This document shows, piece after piece, positions 8,541 through 16,609 of a stretch of DNA of 64,000 nt. The stretch is taken from assembly GCA_965284435.1 (NCBI GenBank), contig OZ260083.1:2604001-2668000 (forward strand), written 5' to 3'. The stretch is from CAIYZT01 sp947461435. GTDB lineage: Bacteria; Pseudomonadota; Alphaproteobacteria; Rhodobacterales; Rhodobacteraceae. The notes under the pieces were generated by a model that had not been told where the DNA came from, searched no databases, and worked only from the letters and a program-made list of their open reading frames with translations. A program made the position numbers and the translations under genes. Positions within the stretch are counted from its first letter, which is position 1. Every line of letters starts with the position of its first letter.

Positions 8541-9101
8541 ATGTCCGCACTGAATATCAAAAAAGGCTCTACCAGCCATTCGGCTTATGAGCTGCGCGAC
8601 CCCAATGCCGAGGTGATCGAGGCCCACACGCTGGCTGTGATCGTCGAGAATGAGCCGGGGGTTCTGGCCCGCGTGATCGGCCTGTTTTCGGGGCGCGGCT
8701 ATAACATCGACAGCCTGACGGTGGCCGAAGTGGACCATACCGGCCACCGCAGCCGCATCACTGTGGTCACACGCGGCACGCCGCAGGTGATTGACCAGAT
8801 CGAAGCGCAGTTGCGGCGGATGGTGCCGGTTTATGCCGTGCATGACCTGACCGCCGAAGGCCCATCGGTGCAGCGCGAACTGGCGCTGGTGAAGGTGGCG
8901 GGCAAGGGCGAAGCGCGGATCGAGGCGCTGCGTCTGGCGGAAATTTTCCGCGCCAATGTCGTTGATTCCACACTGGAAAGCTTTGTCTTTGAAATGACGG
9001 GTACGCCCGAAAAGATTGACGCTTTCGCGGATTTGATGCGCCCCTTGGGCCTGCGCGAGATTGCGCGCACTGGGGTGGCCGCCCTGGCCCGCGGCATTTG
9101 A
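8541..9101 (+). CDS. ilvN: Acetolactate synthase small (regulatory) subunit
   Basis: 186 residues, the full length for this subunit in Rhodobacteraceae. An N-terminal ACT domain (about residues 30-100, HTLAVIVENEPGVLARVIGLFSGRGYNIDSL) binds valine for feedback inhibition, and the C-terminal ALS_ss_C domain follows, with FRANVVDSTLESFVFEMTG. It activates IlvB and makes it valine-sensitive. It lies 99 bases after ilvB on the same strand. The ATG at 8541 follows AAAGGG; an upstream in-frame ATG at 8526 is less well placed. Confidence 0.95.
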   Translation: MSALNIKKGSTSHSAYELRDPNAEVIEAHTLAVIVENEPGVLARVIGLFSGRGYNIDSLTVAEVDHTGHRSRITVVTRGTPQVIDQIEAQLRRMVPVYAVHDLTAEGPSVQRELALVKVAGKGEARIEALRLAEIFRANVVDSTLESFVFEMTGTPEKIDAFADLMRPLGLREIARTGVAALARGI

Positions 9102-9121
9102 TCGGATGATGTGACCCGACA

Positions 9122-9148
9122 GGGGACGGGGGACGGGGCACGGGGGGG
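9122..9148 (+). other. G-quadruplex-forming motif in the ilvN 3' region
   Basis: Four guanine runs of 4, 5, 4 and 7 separated by AC, AC and CAC loops, in the 65-base convergent gap between ilvN and the enoyl-CoA hydratase-family gene. The motif is on the plus strand and would be in the ilvBN transcript. No conventional terminator is visible here. Confidence 0.6.
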
Positions 9149-9166
9149 CGGACCGCGTCCTCGCCC

Positions 9167-9943
9167 CTATCGGCCTTCGAACCGGGGCGCGCGTTTTTCA
9201 AGAAAGGCCGCCACGCCTTCGGACAGATCGCGCGTCGCGCCCAACTGGCCTTGCAACCGCGCCTCGAGCGCCAGTTGTTGGCCCAGATCATGATCGGCGC
9301 TGGCGCGCAGGGCGGCCTTGACCGCGCGCAGGGCCTGTCCGGGCCCCCGTGCCAAAGATGCCGCGCGCGCCGCCACATGGGCCGCAAAATCAGCATCTGG
9401 AACCATTTCCCAGATCATGCCCCAGTCTGCGGCCTGCTGCGCGGTGATTTTTTCGGCAAACAGCGCCGCGCCCATGGCCCGCGCCATGCCCACCTGACGC
9501 GGCAACCAATAGGTGCCGCCGGCGTCGGGCATCAGGCCGATGCGGGTGAAGGCCTGAATGAAGCTGGCGCTTTGGGCCGCGATCACCACATCGCACGCCA
9601 GCGCCAGATTGGCCCCGGCCCCAGCGGCCGCCCCGCCCACGGCGGCGATGACGGGCAGGGGCCCATCGGTGATCGCGCGGATCAGCGGCACATATTCTTC
9701 GTTCAAGATCCGTTCAAAATCGACGGCCCCCATCGCTTGGGCATCGGCCAGATCCTGCCCGGAACAAAAGGCGCGCCCTGCCCCCGTCAGCACAATGACC
9801 CGCGCGTGATCATGCGCCCGATGCAGCGCGCCCAAAAGATCGGCGCGCAGGCGGGCCGAAAGGGCATTCATCACCTCGGGTCGGTTCAAGGTGATGGTCG
9901 CGACCCCGTCACTGAGGGCGTAGAGCACGGGACCGTCAGACAT
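9167..9943 (-). CDS. Enoyl-CoA hydratase/isomerase family protein (PaaG-like)
   Basis: 258 residues of crotonase fold. The oxyanion-hole segments are AFCSGQDLADAQ and PVIAAVGGAAAGAGANLALACDVV. The second acid segment reads FTRIGLMPDAGGTYWLPR, with Asp140 where PaaG-type isomerases have their catalytic aspartate; the Glu typical of true hydratases in this segment is absent. That favours an isomerase, such as ring-1,2-epoxyphenylacetyl-CoA isomerase, but no other paa gene is in the window. It lies just downstream of ccmFH on the same strand. Exact substrate is uncertain. Confidence 0.85.
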   Translation of the reverse strand: MSDGPVLYALSDGVATITLNRPEVMNALSARLRADLLGALHRAHDHARVIVLTGAGRAFCSGQDLADAQAMGAVDFERILNEEYVPLIRAITDGPLPVIAAVGGAAAGAGANLALACDVVIAAQSASFIQAFTRIGLMPDAGGTYWLPRQVGMARAMGAALFAEKITAQQAADWGMIWEMVPDADFAAHVAARAASLARGPGQALRAVKAALRASADHDLGQQLALEARLQGQLGATRDLSEGVAAFLEKRAPRFEGR

Positions 9944-10004
9944 GCGCGCCTCCTTTTTGCCTTAGATAGCCGCCCTTGCGCGCAGCGTCAGCCTTGACCC
10001 GACG

Positions 10005-10496
10005 TCACGGATCGCGGCGAAGCATGTTGGCCAGTTCGGTTTCTTCCTCGGCGCTGAGCGCGGAAGGGACCGGCGCGCGCGCGCGGCGGCGCAGCATTTG
10101 CAAGGCGATGGCCCCGCCCAACACCAGCATGGCCGGCCCTGCCAGCCAGACAACCAGCGCCGAACCGTTTGTCTGCGGCGACAGCAGAACATATTCGCCG
10201 TACCTGTCCACGATAAAGGCGACCGCCGCCTCGTCGGTGTCGCCGGCCGTGATCCGATCGCGCAGCAAGATCCGCAGATCGCGGGCCAAGGCGGCGTCAC
10301 TGTCGTCTATATTCTCGTTTCGGCACACAAGGCAGCGCAGACCCTTTGAAATCTCGCGGGCCCGCGCCTCAAGCGCGGGATCGGCCAGAATTTCGTCAGG
10401 CTGAACGGCGGGCAGACTGGGGGCCAGAAGCGTCAGAGCCAAGGCCAAGGGGGCCAAAAACCGAAGCGTAGGGCGGCGGTTCACCGGGTTCTTCAT
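10005..10496 (-). CDS. ccmH: Cytochrome c maturation protein CcmH
   Basis: 163 residues with an N-terminal signal (about 1-31), the redox motif LRCLVCRNENIDDSDA containing the two conserved cysteines, and a C-terminal transmembrane anchor (LVVWLAGPAMLVLGGAIAL, about residues 110-130). CcmH reduces or holds the CXXCH cysteines of apocytochrome c in the periplasm and hands them to the CcmF haem lyase. Its ATG overlaps the ccmF stop by four bases, so translation is coupled. There is no C-terminal TPR extension, as expected where CcmI is separate. Confidence 0.93.
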   Translation of the reverse strand: MKNPVNRRPTLRFLAPLALALTLLAPSLPAVQPDEILADPALEARAREISKGLRCLVCRNENIDDSDAALARDLRILLRDRITAGDTDEAAVAFIVDRYGEYVLLSPQTNGSALVVWLAGPAMLVLGGAIALQMLRRRARAPVPSALSAEEETELANMLRRDP

Positions 10497-12475
10497 TCGG
10501 CGGCCACCGGCGCCGCGCCGCGCCGCGCTGCCCCTGCCGCCACGCGGTAGCGCCGGTCAGACAGGCTGAGAAGCCCGCCAAAGGCCATCAACAAGGCGCC
10601 GCCCCAAAGCCAATTGGCAAAAGGCTTGATATAACTTCGCACCGCCCATCCACCCCCGTCTTGCGGATCACCGATGACAAGATAAAGATCGCGCCAAACG
10701 CCATAATCGATCGCGGCTTCGGTGGTGGGCATGCCGGCCACAGGATAGAACCGCTTTTCGGGGAACAGACGGACAACCTCTGCGCCATCCCGGCTGACCA
10801 GCATTTCCGCCATGGTGGAGGTGTAGTTCGGACCCTTTACATCCCGAACCGCCACAAGTTGCACCTCATAGCTGCCCAAGGCAAAGCTTTCGCCGGGTTT
10901 GACCACCAAGATATCTTCGGTCACCCAAGCGGTCATCGCGCTGGCGGCGAAGATCACCGCGCCAAGCCCGCTATGGGCCACCATGCGGCCCCAATCGGCC
11001 CGAGGCAGACGCGTCAGGCGCCCCAAGCGTCCGCTCGCCCCCGCCTTGCCGGTGCGCCCCCACAGGTCGGACAGGGCGCCAAAGATGACCCAAGCGCCCA
11101 AAGCCGCGCCAATGGGCCCCAAAAGCGTGCGGTTCGTTGCCATGGACCAAGCCAGTCCGCCAAAGGCGAGCGCCACAATCGCCACGGGCCACAATCCGCG
11201 GACCGAGCGCGCCAGATCGCCCCGCTTCCATGCCAAAATCGACCCCACGGGCAGGATCACGGCCAGCGCGACAAAGAAGGGGGTGAAGGCCGCGTTGAAA
11301 AACGGCTCTCCGACGGAGATCACCCGGTTGAAAGCCAGTTCCGACACCAAGGGCCAGATGGTTCCGACAAAAACCACGAAGGCGGCGACAGACAACAGCA
11401 GGTTGTTGGCCACCAAAGCCGATTCGCGGCTGATCATCTGGAACACGCCCTTCGCCTCCAGCGCGCCCGCGCGGGCGGCGAACAGCATCAGCGCGCCCCC
11501 GACGAAGACCACCAGCAAGAACAAGATTACCACGCCGCGCGAGGGATCTTCTGCAAAGGCATGAACCGAGGTGATGACACCCGAGCGGACAATGAAGGTG
11601 CCGATCAGCGAAAAGCCGAAGGCCATGATGGCCAAAAGAATGGTCCAGGCCTTCAGGCTTTCACGCTTTTCCACCACGATGGCCGAATGCAGCAGGGCTG
11701 TGGCGCAAAGCCAAGGCATCAAAGACGCGTTTTCCACCGGATCCCAGAACCAAAACCCGCCCCAGCCCAATTCGTAATAGGCCCACCACGATCCCAGCGA
11801 GATACCGATGGTCAAAAAGATCCAAGCGGCCAAAGTCCAGGGCCGCACCCAGCGGCCCCAAGCGGCATCAACCCGCCCCTCAAGCAAGGCCGCGACGGCG
11901 AAGGAAAAGCTCATCGATAGGCCAACATAGCCCAGATACAGGAAGGGCGGATGGAAGGCCAAACCGGGATCTTGCAGCAAAGGGTTCAAATCCCCCCCGT
12001 TCATCGGTGGGCTGGCGAGCCGCAAAAAGGGGTTTGACGTGAACAGCATGAAGGCCAGAAAGGCCGCGCCGATCGCCCCTTGCACCGCCAAGACCCGCGC
12101 CTTCAGCCGCAAAGGCAGGTTTTGACCGAACCAGACCGCCGCCGCAGAAAACGCCGCCAGATCCAGAACCCACAGCAGCAAGGATCCTTCGTGGTTGCCC
12201 CATACCCCGGCAAATTTGTAGATCAGGGGTTTGAGCGTGTGGGAATTGTTCACCACAAGGCGCAACGAAAAATCCGACGTGACGAAGGCCATGGTCAGCG
12301 CGCCAAAGGCCGTGGCGACCAAAACGAATTGAACAATCGCGGCGGGCCCTGCCACCGCCATCAGCCGAAGATCGCCTTTTTGCGCCCCCCAGATCGGCAG
12401 CACCGTTTGCACCAACGCCACCGCTAGGGCGAGGACCAAAGCGAAATGTCCCAGTTCGACGATCATCAGACGCAT
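10493..12475 (-). CDS. ccmF: Cytochrome c haem lyase subunit CcmF
   Basis: 660 residues, the normal CcmF length, with about 15 membrane helices. The tryptophan-rich haem-binding WWD-type segment is YYELGWGGFWFWDPVENASLMPWL. CcmF attaches haem b to apocytochrome c on the periplasmic side, receiving haem from CcmE. The ccmABCD, ccmE and ccmG genes are not in the window. The translated start MRLMIVELGHFALVLALAVAL matches the family. The C-terminal tail is short and Ala/Arg-rich. Confidence 0.95.
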   Translation of the reverse strand: MRLMIVELGHFALVLALAVALVQTVLPIWGAQKGDLRLMAVAGPAAIVQFVLVATAFGALTMAFVTSDFSLRLVVNNSHTLKPLIYKFAGVWGNHEGSLLLWVLDLAAFSAAAVWFGQNLPLRLKARVLAVQGAIGAAFLAFMLFTSNPFLRLASPPMNGGDLNPLLQDPGLAFHPPFLYLGYVGLSMSFSFAVAALLEGRVDAAWGRWVRPWTLAAWIFLTIGISLGSWWAYYELGWGGFWFWDPVENASLMPWLCATALLHSAIVVEKRESLKAWTILLAIMAFGFSLIGTFIVRSGVITSVHAFAEDPSRGVVILFLLVVFVGGALMLFAARAGALEAKGVFQMISRESALVANNLLLSVAAFVVFVGTIWPLVSELAFNRVISVGEPFFNAAFTPFFVALAVILPVGSILAWKRGDLARSVRGLWPVAIVALAFGGLAWSMATNRTLLGPIGAALGAWVIFGALSDLWGRTGKAGASGRLGRLTRLPRADWGRMVAHSGLGAVIFAASAMTAWVTEDILVVKPGESFALGSYEVQLVAVRDVKGPNYTSTMAEMLVSRDGAEVVRLFPEKRFYPVAGMPTTEAAIDYGVWRDLYLVIGDPQDGGGWAVRSYIKPFANWLWGGALLMAFGGLLSLSDRRYRVAAGAARRGAAPVAAE

Positions 12476-12564
12476 CCTTTACAAACTGTGGTCATTCTAG
12501 GCGCATCGCCAGCAGCTTCAATGTCAAACCACTGTGACCAAACGCGCAGGCCCCCAAGGCGGGG

Positions 12565-13014
12565 TTATCGCCGCCCGGCGCGCCGCGTGGACAGCAAAAG
12601 ATTGGTTTCTGAGGTGATCACACCGTCAAATCCGCGGACCTTGTGGATCACATCGTCAAGCTCCAGCAGGGTTTGGGTTGCCAGTTCGGCGATCAGATCC
12701 CATTTGCCATTGGTCGAATGAACGGCCATCACCGCCGGAAGCCCGGCCAGCCGCGCCATCACCTTTTCGCCGCCGCGCCCTTCAATTCCGATCATCATCA
12801 ATCCGCGCACCGGGGCCTCTGTCACATCGCCGCGGGTCAGAACGGAAAACCCGGCAATCTCACCGCGGCTGACCAACCGCTCCATCCGCACGCGCACCGT
12901 CGCGCGGCTGAGATCCAGCCTCGCGGCCAGATCAGACAAAGACGCCCGCCCATCGCGGCGCAATTCGGCGATCAAGCGCTGATCGACATCATCCACTTCG
13001 CTCGCTCCATCCAT
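12565..13014 (-). CDS. Lrp/AsnC-family transcriptional regulator, probable arginine-catabolism regulator
   Basis: 149 residues: an N-terminal winged helix-turn-helix (DVDQRLIAELRRDGRASLSDLAARLDLSRATVRVRMERL) and a C-terminal RAM ligand-binding domain (about 65-140, containing VMAVHSTNGKWDLIAELATQTL). I start at ATG 13014 (MDGASEVDDVDQR), the normal family start; a longer frame runs into the divergent promoter region. It is divergent from arginase and ornithine cyclodeaminase across 91 bases, so control of arginine breakdown is a fair inference, with arginine or ornithine as possible effector. I could not pick out a convincing operator in the gap. Confidence 0.88.
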   Translation of the reverse strand: MDGASEVDDVDQRLIAELRRDGRASLSDLAARLDLSRATVRVRMERLVSRGEIAGFSVLTRGDVTEAPVRGLMMIGIEGRGGEKVMARLAGLPAVMAVHSTNGKWDLIAELATQTLLELDDVIHKVRGFDGVITSETNLLLSTRRAGRR

Positions 13015-13105
13015 CAGAATGCACAATTGACTACGCAAAACGGCATAAATGAGGATAGGATTTGCCACAAGTCGGAAACAGACTGCGAGGAAAGAGGATA
13101 GAGCC

Positions 13106-14029
13106 ATGGCACATTGCATTTTGATCGGCGCCCCGATTGACGCGGGGCAAAAGCGCGCGGGTTGCCTGATGGGACCGGCCGCCTACCGCGTGGCGGGTTT
13201 GGCGCGCGAGGTGCGCGATCTGGGCCATGCGGTGGAGGATTGGGGCGATCTGGCTTTGCCCGATCTGACCCCCGCGATCTGCGCAAATCCGGTTGTGCAT
13301 TCCCTGCCGCAGGTGCTGGGCTGGACGCAGATTCTGGCCGACAAGGTGGATGATGCGCTGTCACAGGGGGGGTTGCCCATTCTTCTGGGCGGCGATCATT
13401 CCTTGGCGCTGGGGTCTGTGGCGGGGGCCGCCGCCTTTGCCCAGCGGACGGGACGACCGTTGTTCTTGCTATGGCTGGATGCGCACAGCGATTTTCACAC
13501 CCCGATGACAACGACATCGGGCAACCTGCATGGCACACCCGTGGCCTATATTGCCGGACGAGAGGGCTTTGATGCCTTCCCGCCCTTCCCCGCGCCGATT
13601 CCGCCCCAGCGCATTTGTCTTTACGGGATCCGCTCGGTCGACCCGGCCGAACATGCCGCGCTGCTGAAGGCGGATATCGCGATCAACGACATGCGCGTTC
13701 TGGATGAGCGCGGCATCGTCGCCCCCTTGCGCGAGTTTTTGACCGAGGTTCGCAAGGCGGGCGGTCTGCTGCATGTGTCCTTGGATGTTGATTTTCTGGA
13801 TCCGGCGATTGCCCCCGCTGTCGGCACCACCGTTCCGGGCGGCACCACCTTTCGCGAGGCGCATCTGGTGATGGAGTTGCTGCACGAATCCGGGCTGGTC
13901 ACATCCTTGGATCTGGTGGAGTTGAACCCGTTTTTGGACGAGCGGGGCAAAACCGCCAAATTGATGGTGGATCTTGTCGGCAGTCTGATGGGCAAAAAGG
14001 TCTTTGACAGGCCCACCCGTAGTTATTGA
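13106..14029 (+). CDS. rocF: Arginase
   Basis: 307 residues. It hydrolyses arginine to ornithine and urea with a Mn2+ pair. The metal-binding segments of the ureohydrolase superfamily are all present: LLGGDHSLALGS, LLWLDAHSDFHTP and HVSLDVDFLDPAIAP. The product-side loop TTSGNLHGTPVAYI is arginase-like. The ATG at 13106 follows AAAGAGGATAG. It is followed after 13 bases by ornithine cyclodeaminase, which consumes the ornithine. Agmatinase activity is the main alternative, but the neighbour favours arginase. Confidence 0.94.
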   Translation: MAHCILIGAPIDAGQKRAGCLMGPAAYRVAGLAREVRDLGHAVEDWGDLALPDLTPAICANPVVHSLPQVLGWTQILADKVDDALSQGGLPILLGGDHSLALGSVAGAAAFAQRTGRPLFLLWLDAHSDFHTPMTTTSGNLHGTPVAYIAGREGFDAFPPFPAPIPPQRICLYGIRSVDPAEHAALLKADIAINDMRVLDERGIVAPLREFLTEVRKAGGLLHVSLDVDFLDPAIAPAVGTTVPGGTTFREAHLVMELLHESGLVTSLDLVELNPFLDERGKTAKLMVDLVGSLMGKKVFDRPTRSY

Positions 14030-14042
14030 ACTGGAGACTGCC

Positions 14043-15089
14043 ATGGCCGCTGCGCCATCAAAACAGGCCTATGTGCCCTTCGTGTCTGTCGCCCATATGA
14101 TGCAATTGGTGCACCATATCGGGGTCGAGAGGTTCATGGCCGATCTGGCCGCGGAAATCGAAGAGGATTTCCGACGCTGGCCGCTGTTTGACAAGACCCC
14201 GCGCGTGGCCAGCCATTCGCAGGTGGGGGTGATCGAACTGATGCCCACCTCGGACGGGGAAACCTATGGGTTCAAATATGTGAATGGCCACCCTTCGAAC
14301 ATGAGCCGGGGCCTGCAAACCGTCACGGCTTTTGGGCTTTTGGCGGATGTGGCAACGGGCTATCCTTTGCTGCTGTCAGAGATGACCATTCTGACCGCGC
14401 TGCGCACCGCCGCGACCAGTGCGATGGCGGCCAAATGGCTGGCCCCAAAGGGTGCCAAAACGATGGCGCTGATCGGCAATGGGGCGCAGGCCGAGTTTCA
14501 GGCGCTGGCCTTCAAGACGATCTGCGGAATCGGCGAGGTGCGGCTTTACGACATCGATCCCGCCGCCACCGCGAAATGCGCGCGTAATCTTGCAGGACGC
14601 GGGATTGAGGTGATCTGCTGCACATCAGCAAGCGAAGCGATTTTGGGCGCGCAGATCATCACCACGGTCACGGCAGACAAACAATTCGCCACGATCCTGA
14701 CGGACAACATGGTGGGCGCGGGCGTGCATATCAACGCGGTGGGCGGTGATTGCCCCGGCAAGACCGAACTTCACCATGATATCTTGATGCGCAGCGCGAT
14801 TTTTGTGGAATACCCCCCCCAAACCCGGATCGAGGGCGAGATCCAGCAGCTTGCGGGTGACCATCCGGTCACCGAGCTGTGGGAAGTGATCGCGGGGCGG
14901 GTTCCGGGCCGCGCGTCGCCGCGCGAGGTCACCTTGTTTGATTCCGTGGGCTTTGCGATCGAGGATTTCAGTGCCCTGCGCTATGTAGCGCGCGCGCTGA
15001 AAGACACCGGACTGTGCGAGCAGTTGGATATGATCGCCGATCCGGACGATCCGCGCGATCTGTTTGGCATGGTGATGCGCGCGGGTTAA
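14043..15089 (+). CDS. Ornithine cyclodeaminase
   Basis: 348 residues of the OCD/mu-crystallin family, which converts ornithine to proline and ammonia with NAD+. The Rossmann motif is MALIGNGAQAEFQALAF, and the substrate side contains GETYGFKYVNGHPSNMSRG and the arginine of LRTAATSAMAAKWL. The ATG at 14043 is preceded by CTGGAGAC; an earlier in-frame codon at 14004 lies inside the arginase gene. With the preceding arginase it makes an arginine-to-proline route. Its stop overlaps the convergent transglycosylase stop by three to four bases. Confidence 0.93.
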   Translation: MAAAPSKQAYVPFVSVAHMMQLVHHIGVERFMADLAAEIEEDFRRWPLFDKTPRVASHSQVGVIELMPTSDGETYGFKYVNGHPSNMSRGLQTVTAFGLLADVATGYPLLLSEMTILTALRTAATSAMAAKWLAPKGAKTMALIGNGAQAEFQALAFKTICGIGEVRLYDIDPAATAKCARNLAGRGIEVICCTSASEAILGAQIITTVTADKQFATILTDNMVGAGVHINAVGGDCPGKTELHHDILMRSAIFVEYPPQTRIEGEIQQLAGDHPVTELWEVIAGRVPGRASPREVTLFDSVGFAIEDFSALRYVARALKDTGLCEQLDMIADPDDPRDLFGMVMRAG

Positions 15090-16309
15090 AGCCGCGCAAG
15101 CAGGGCCATCGTCGGCTCGCCCGTCACGGCCAATCCGCTGCGGCGCTGATACGCGCGGATCGCGGCCCGGGTCTTGTCGCCGATCACCCCATCGGGGGTG
15201 CCGATGTCATAGCCAAGGGCGGCAAGTTTGACCTGCAGGCTTTGCCGGTCTGCCAAGGTCATCCCGGCGCCATCGGGCGGAAACTGCCCGCGCAGCGCGC
15301 CAGCCCCTGCGATCCTGTCGGAAAGAACGCCGATGCCCAGCCCATAAGAAAGGGCGTTGTTATAGCGCAAGATCACATTGAAATTGCGGTACAAAAGGAA
15401 GGAAGGCGTTCCCGCGCCGCCGGTCAGGTACAAGCTGGCTGCGCCCTCATCGGGCACCGCGCCGCCCGCGGCGGACGTCACCCCCATCTCGCGCCAGGTG
15501 GGCACCGACCGCGCCTTTCCGCGCCCGCCAAGCCCGCGATCAAACCCCGCAGGCAGACGCACTTCGATCCCCCACAGCCCGCCCCTTTGCCATCCGGAAT
15601 CGCGCAAATAGGCCGCCGCCGAGGCCAAGGCGTCTGTCGGATCGGCCCCCCAGATGTCGCGCCGTCCGTCACCCGTAAAGTCCACCGCATGGGCCAAAAA
15701 CGTTGTGGGGATGAATTGGGTATGCCCCATTGCCCCCGCCCAGGACCCTGTCATGCGCGCCGCGGGCACATCGCCGCGGTCAATAATCTTTAGGGCGGCG
15801 ACCAACTGCGTCTCGAAAAACTCGGCCCGCCGCCCCGCATAGGCCAATGTGGCCAAGGCCGAAATCAGCGGCGCATCGCCCATGCGCGTGCCATAGCGGC
15901 TTTCCAGTCCCCAGATTGCCGTCACGATCTGCGGTGCCACTCCATAGGCTGTTTCAATCTGCGCCAAAAGCGGCGCGCGGGCGGCCAATTGGGCACGTCC
16001 TTGGCTGACGCGGTCCGGCGCGGTGGCGATGGCCAGATAATCTTCGGTTGTGCGGGTAAATTCAGGTTGGGTTTGCGATTTCTCGATGACATCGGGCAAA
16101 AATCCGGCCCGCATCAAGGCCCCTTGCGTGGTCGGCGAAATACCCCTTGCGGCGGCGCGGGACTGCATGCCGACAAGCCATCGGTCAAACCCGTCATTGG
16201 GCACCGCCGGCCAAGTTTGCGCCGCCACCGGGGCCCCTGACCCGCCTCCGACGCAGGCCGAAACCCCAACGGCCGCCAGACCAGACAGCACAATGCGCCG
16301 CGACACCAT
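15086..16309 (-). CDS. Lytic murein transglycosylase (MltB/SLT_2 type) with peptidoglycan-binding domain
   Basis: 407 residues. The N-terminus MVSRRIVLSGLAAVGVSAC combines a twin-arginine-like start with a lipobox-like VSAC, so it is probably a lipoprotein. The SLT_2 domain (about 40-330) carries the catalytic Glu in TAIWGLESRYGTRMGD and the MltB hallmark GSWAGAMGHTQFIPTTF. A C-terminal PG_binding_1 domain (about 345-405) has LQVKLAALGYDIGTPDGVIGDKTRAAIRAYQ. It cleaves glycan strands to 1,6-anhydromuropeptides in the periplasm. A much longer open frame continues upstream into gyrA antisense and is spurious. Confidence 0.92.
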   Translation of the reverse strand: MVSRRIVLSGLAAVGVSACVGGGSGAPVAAQTWPAVPNDGFDRWLVGMQSRAAARGISPTTQGALMRAGFLPDVIEKSQTQPEFTRTTEDYLAIATAPDRVSQGRAQLAARAPLLAQIETAYGVAPQIVTAIWGLESRYGTRMGDAPLISALATLAYAGRRAEFFETQLVAALKIIDRGDVPAARMTGSWAGAMGHTQFIPTTFLAHAVDFTGDGRRDIWGADPTDALASAAAYLRDSGWQRGGLWGIEVRLPAGFDRGLGGRGKARSVPTWREMGVTSAAGGAVPDEGAASLYLTGGAGTPSFLLYRNFNVILRYNNALSYGLGIGVLSDRIAGAGALRGQFPPDGAGMTLADRQSLQVKLAALGYDIGTPDGVIGDKTRAAIRAYQRRSGLAVTGEPTMALLARL

Positions 16310-16609
16310 TATCCAATACCTCACATCCAATGAGGGGAGTTTAGCGCAGTCTTTGCCCTGCCGCGACCGGCCAAGACGCCGCTGCGCGAAGGCCCGCCCA
16401 AACCCGGACAGGGCCCGCCGCGCCGCAGAGGCGGCCCTGCCCACAAGACCGAAGACAGAGGTGCCAAACGGCCCTTGAATACCACCGGATCGGCAAAGTT
16501 TTGGGTCTGCGGCGGCGGATTGCCTGCCGCGCCATTGCACCCCATAGCTTGGATGGTGTAGGGTTGAGCCAGCTAAATATAGACCCCGCTGCGGGGCATC
16601 CGAGGATCC
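16310..16609. other. Intergenic region between the transglycosylase gene and gyrA
   Basis: 300 bases of divergent spacer. I find no convincing gene here. A small CCCCG-CTG-CGGGG hairpin (16584-16596) lies in the presumed gyrA 5' UTR just before the ribosome-binding GAGGA. A weak TTGCAC / TAGGGT pair sits upstream of it. Promoters for both flanking genes must lie here, but none is strong enough to assign. Confidence 0.4.

Noticed and set aside
16321..16545. Small minus-strand frame in the gyrA upstream gap
   Set aside because: Pro/Gly/Arg-rich composition typical of G+C-driven open frames, and no ribosome-binding site.
16584..16596. CCCCG-CTG-CGGGG hairpin before gyrA as a terminator
   Set aside because: Five-pair stem, no T-tract, and located in a leader; too weak to call.
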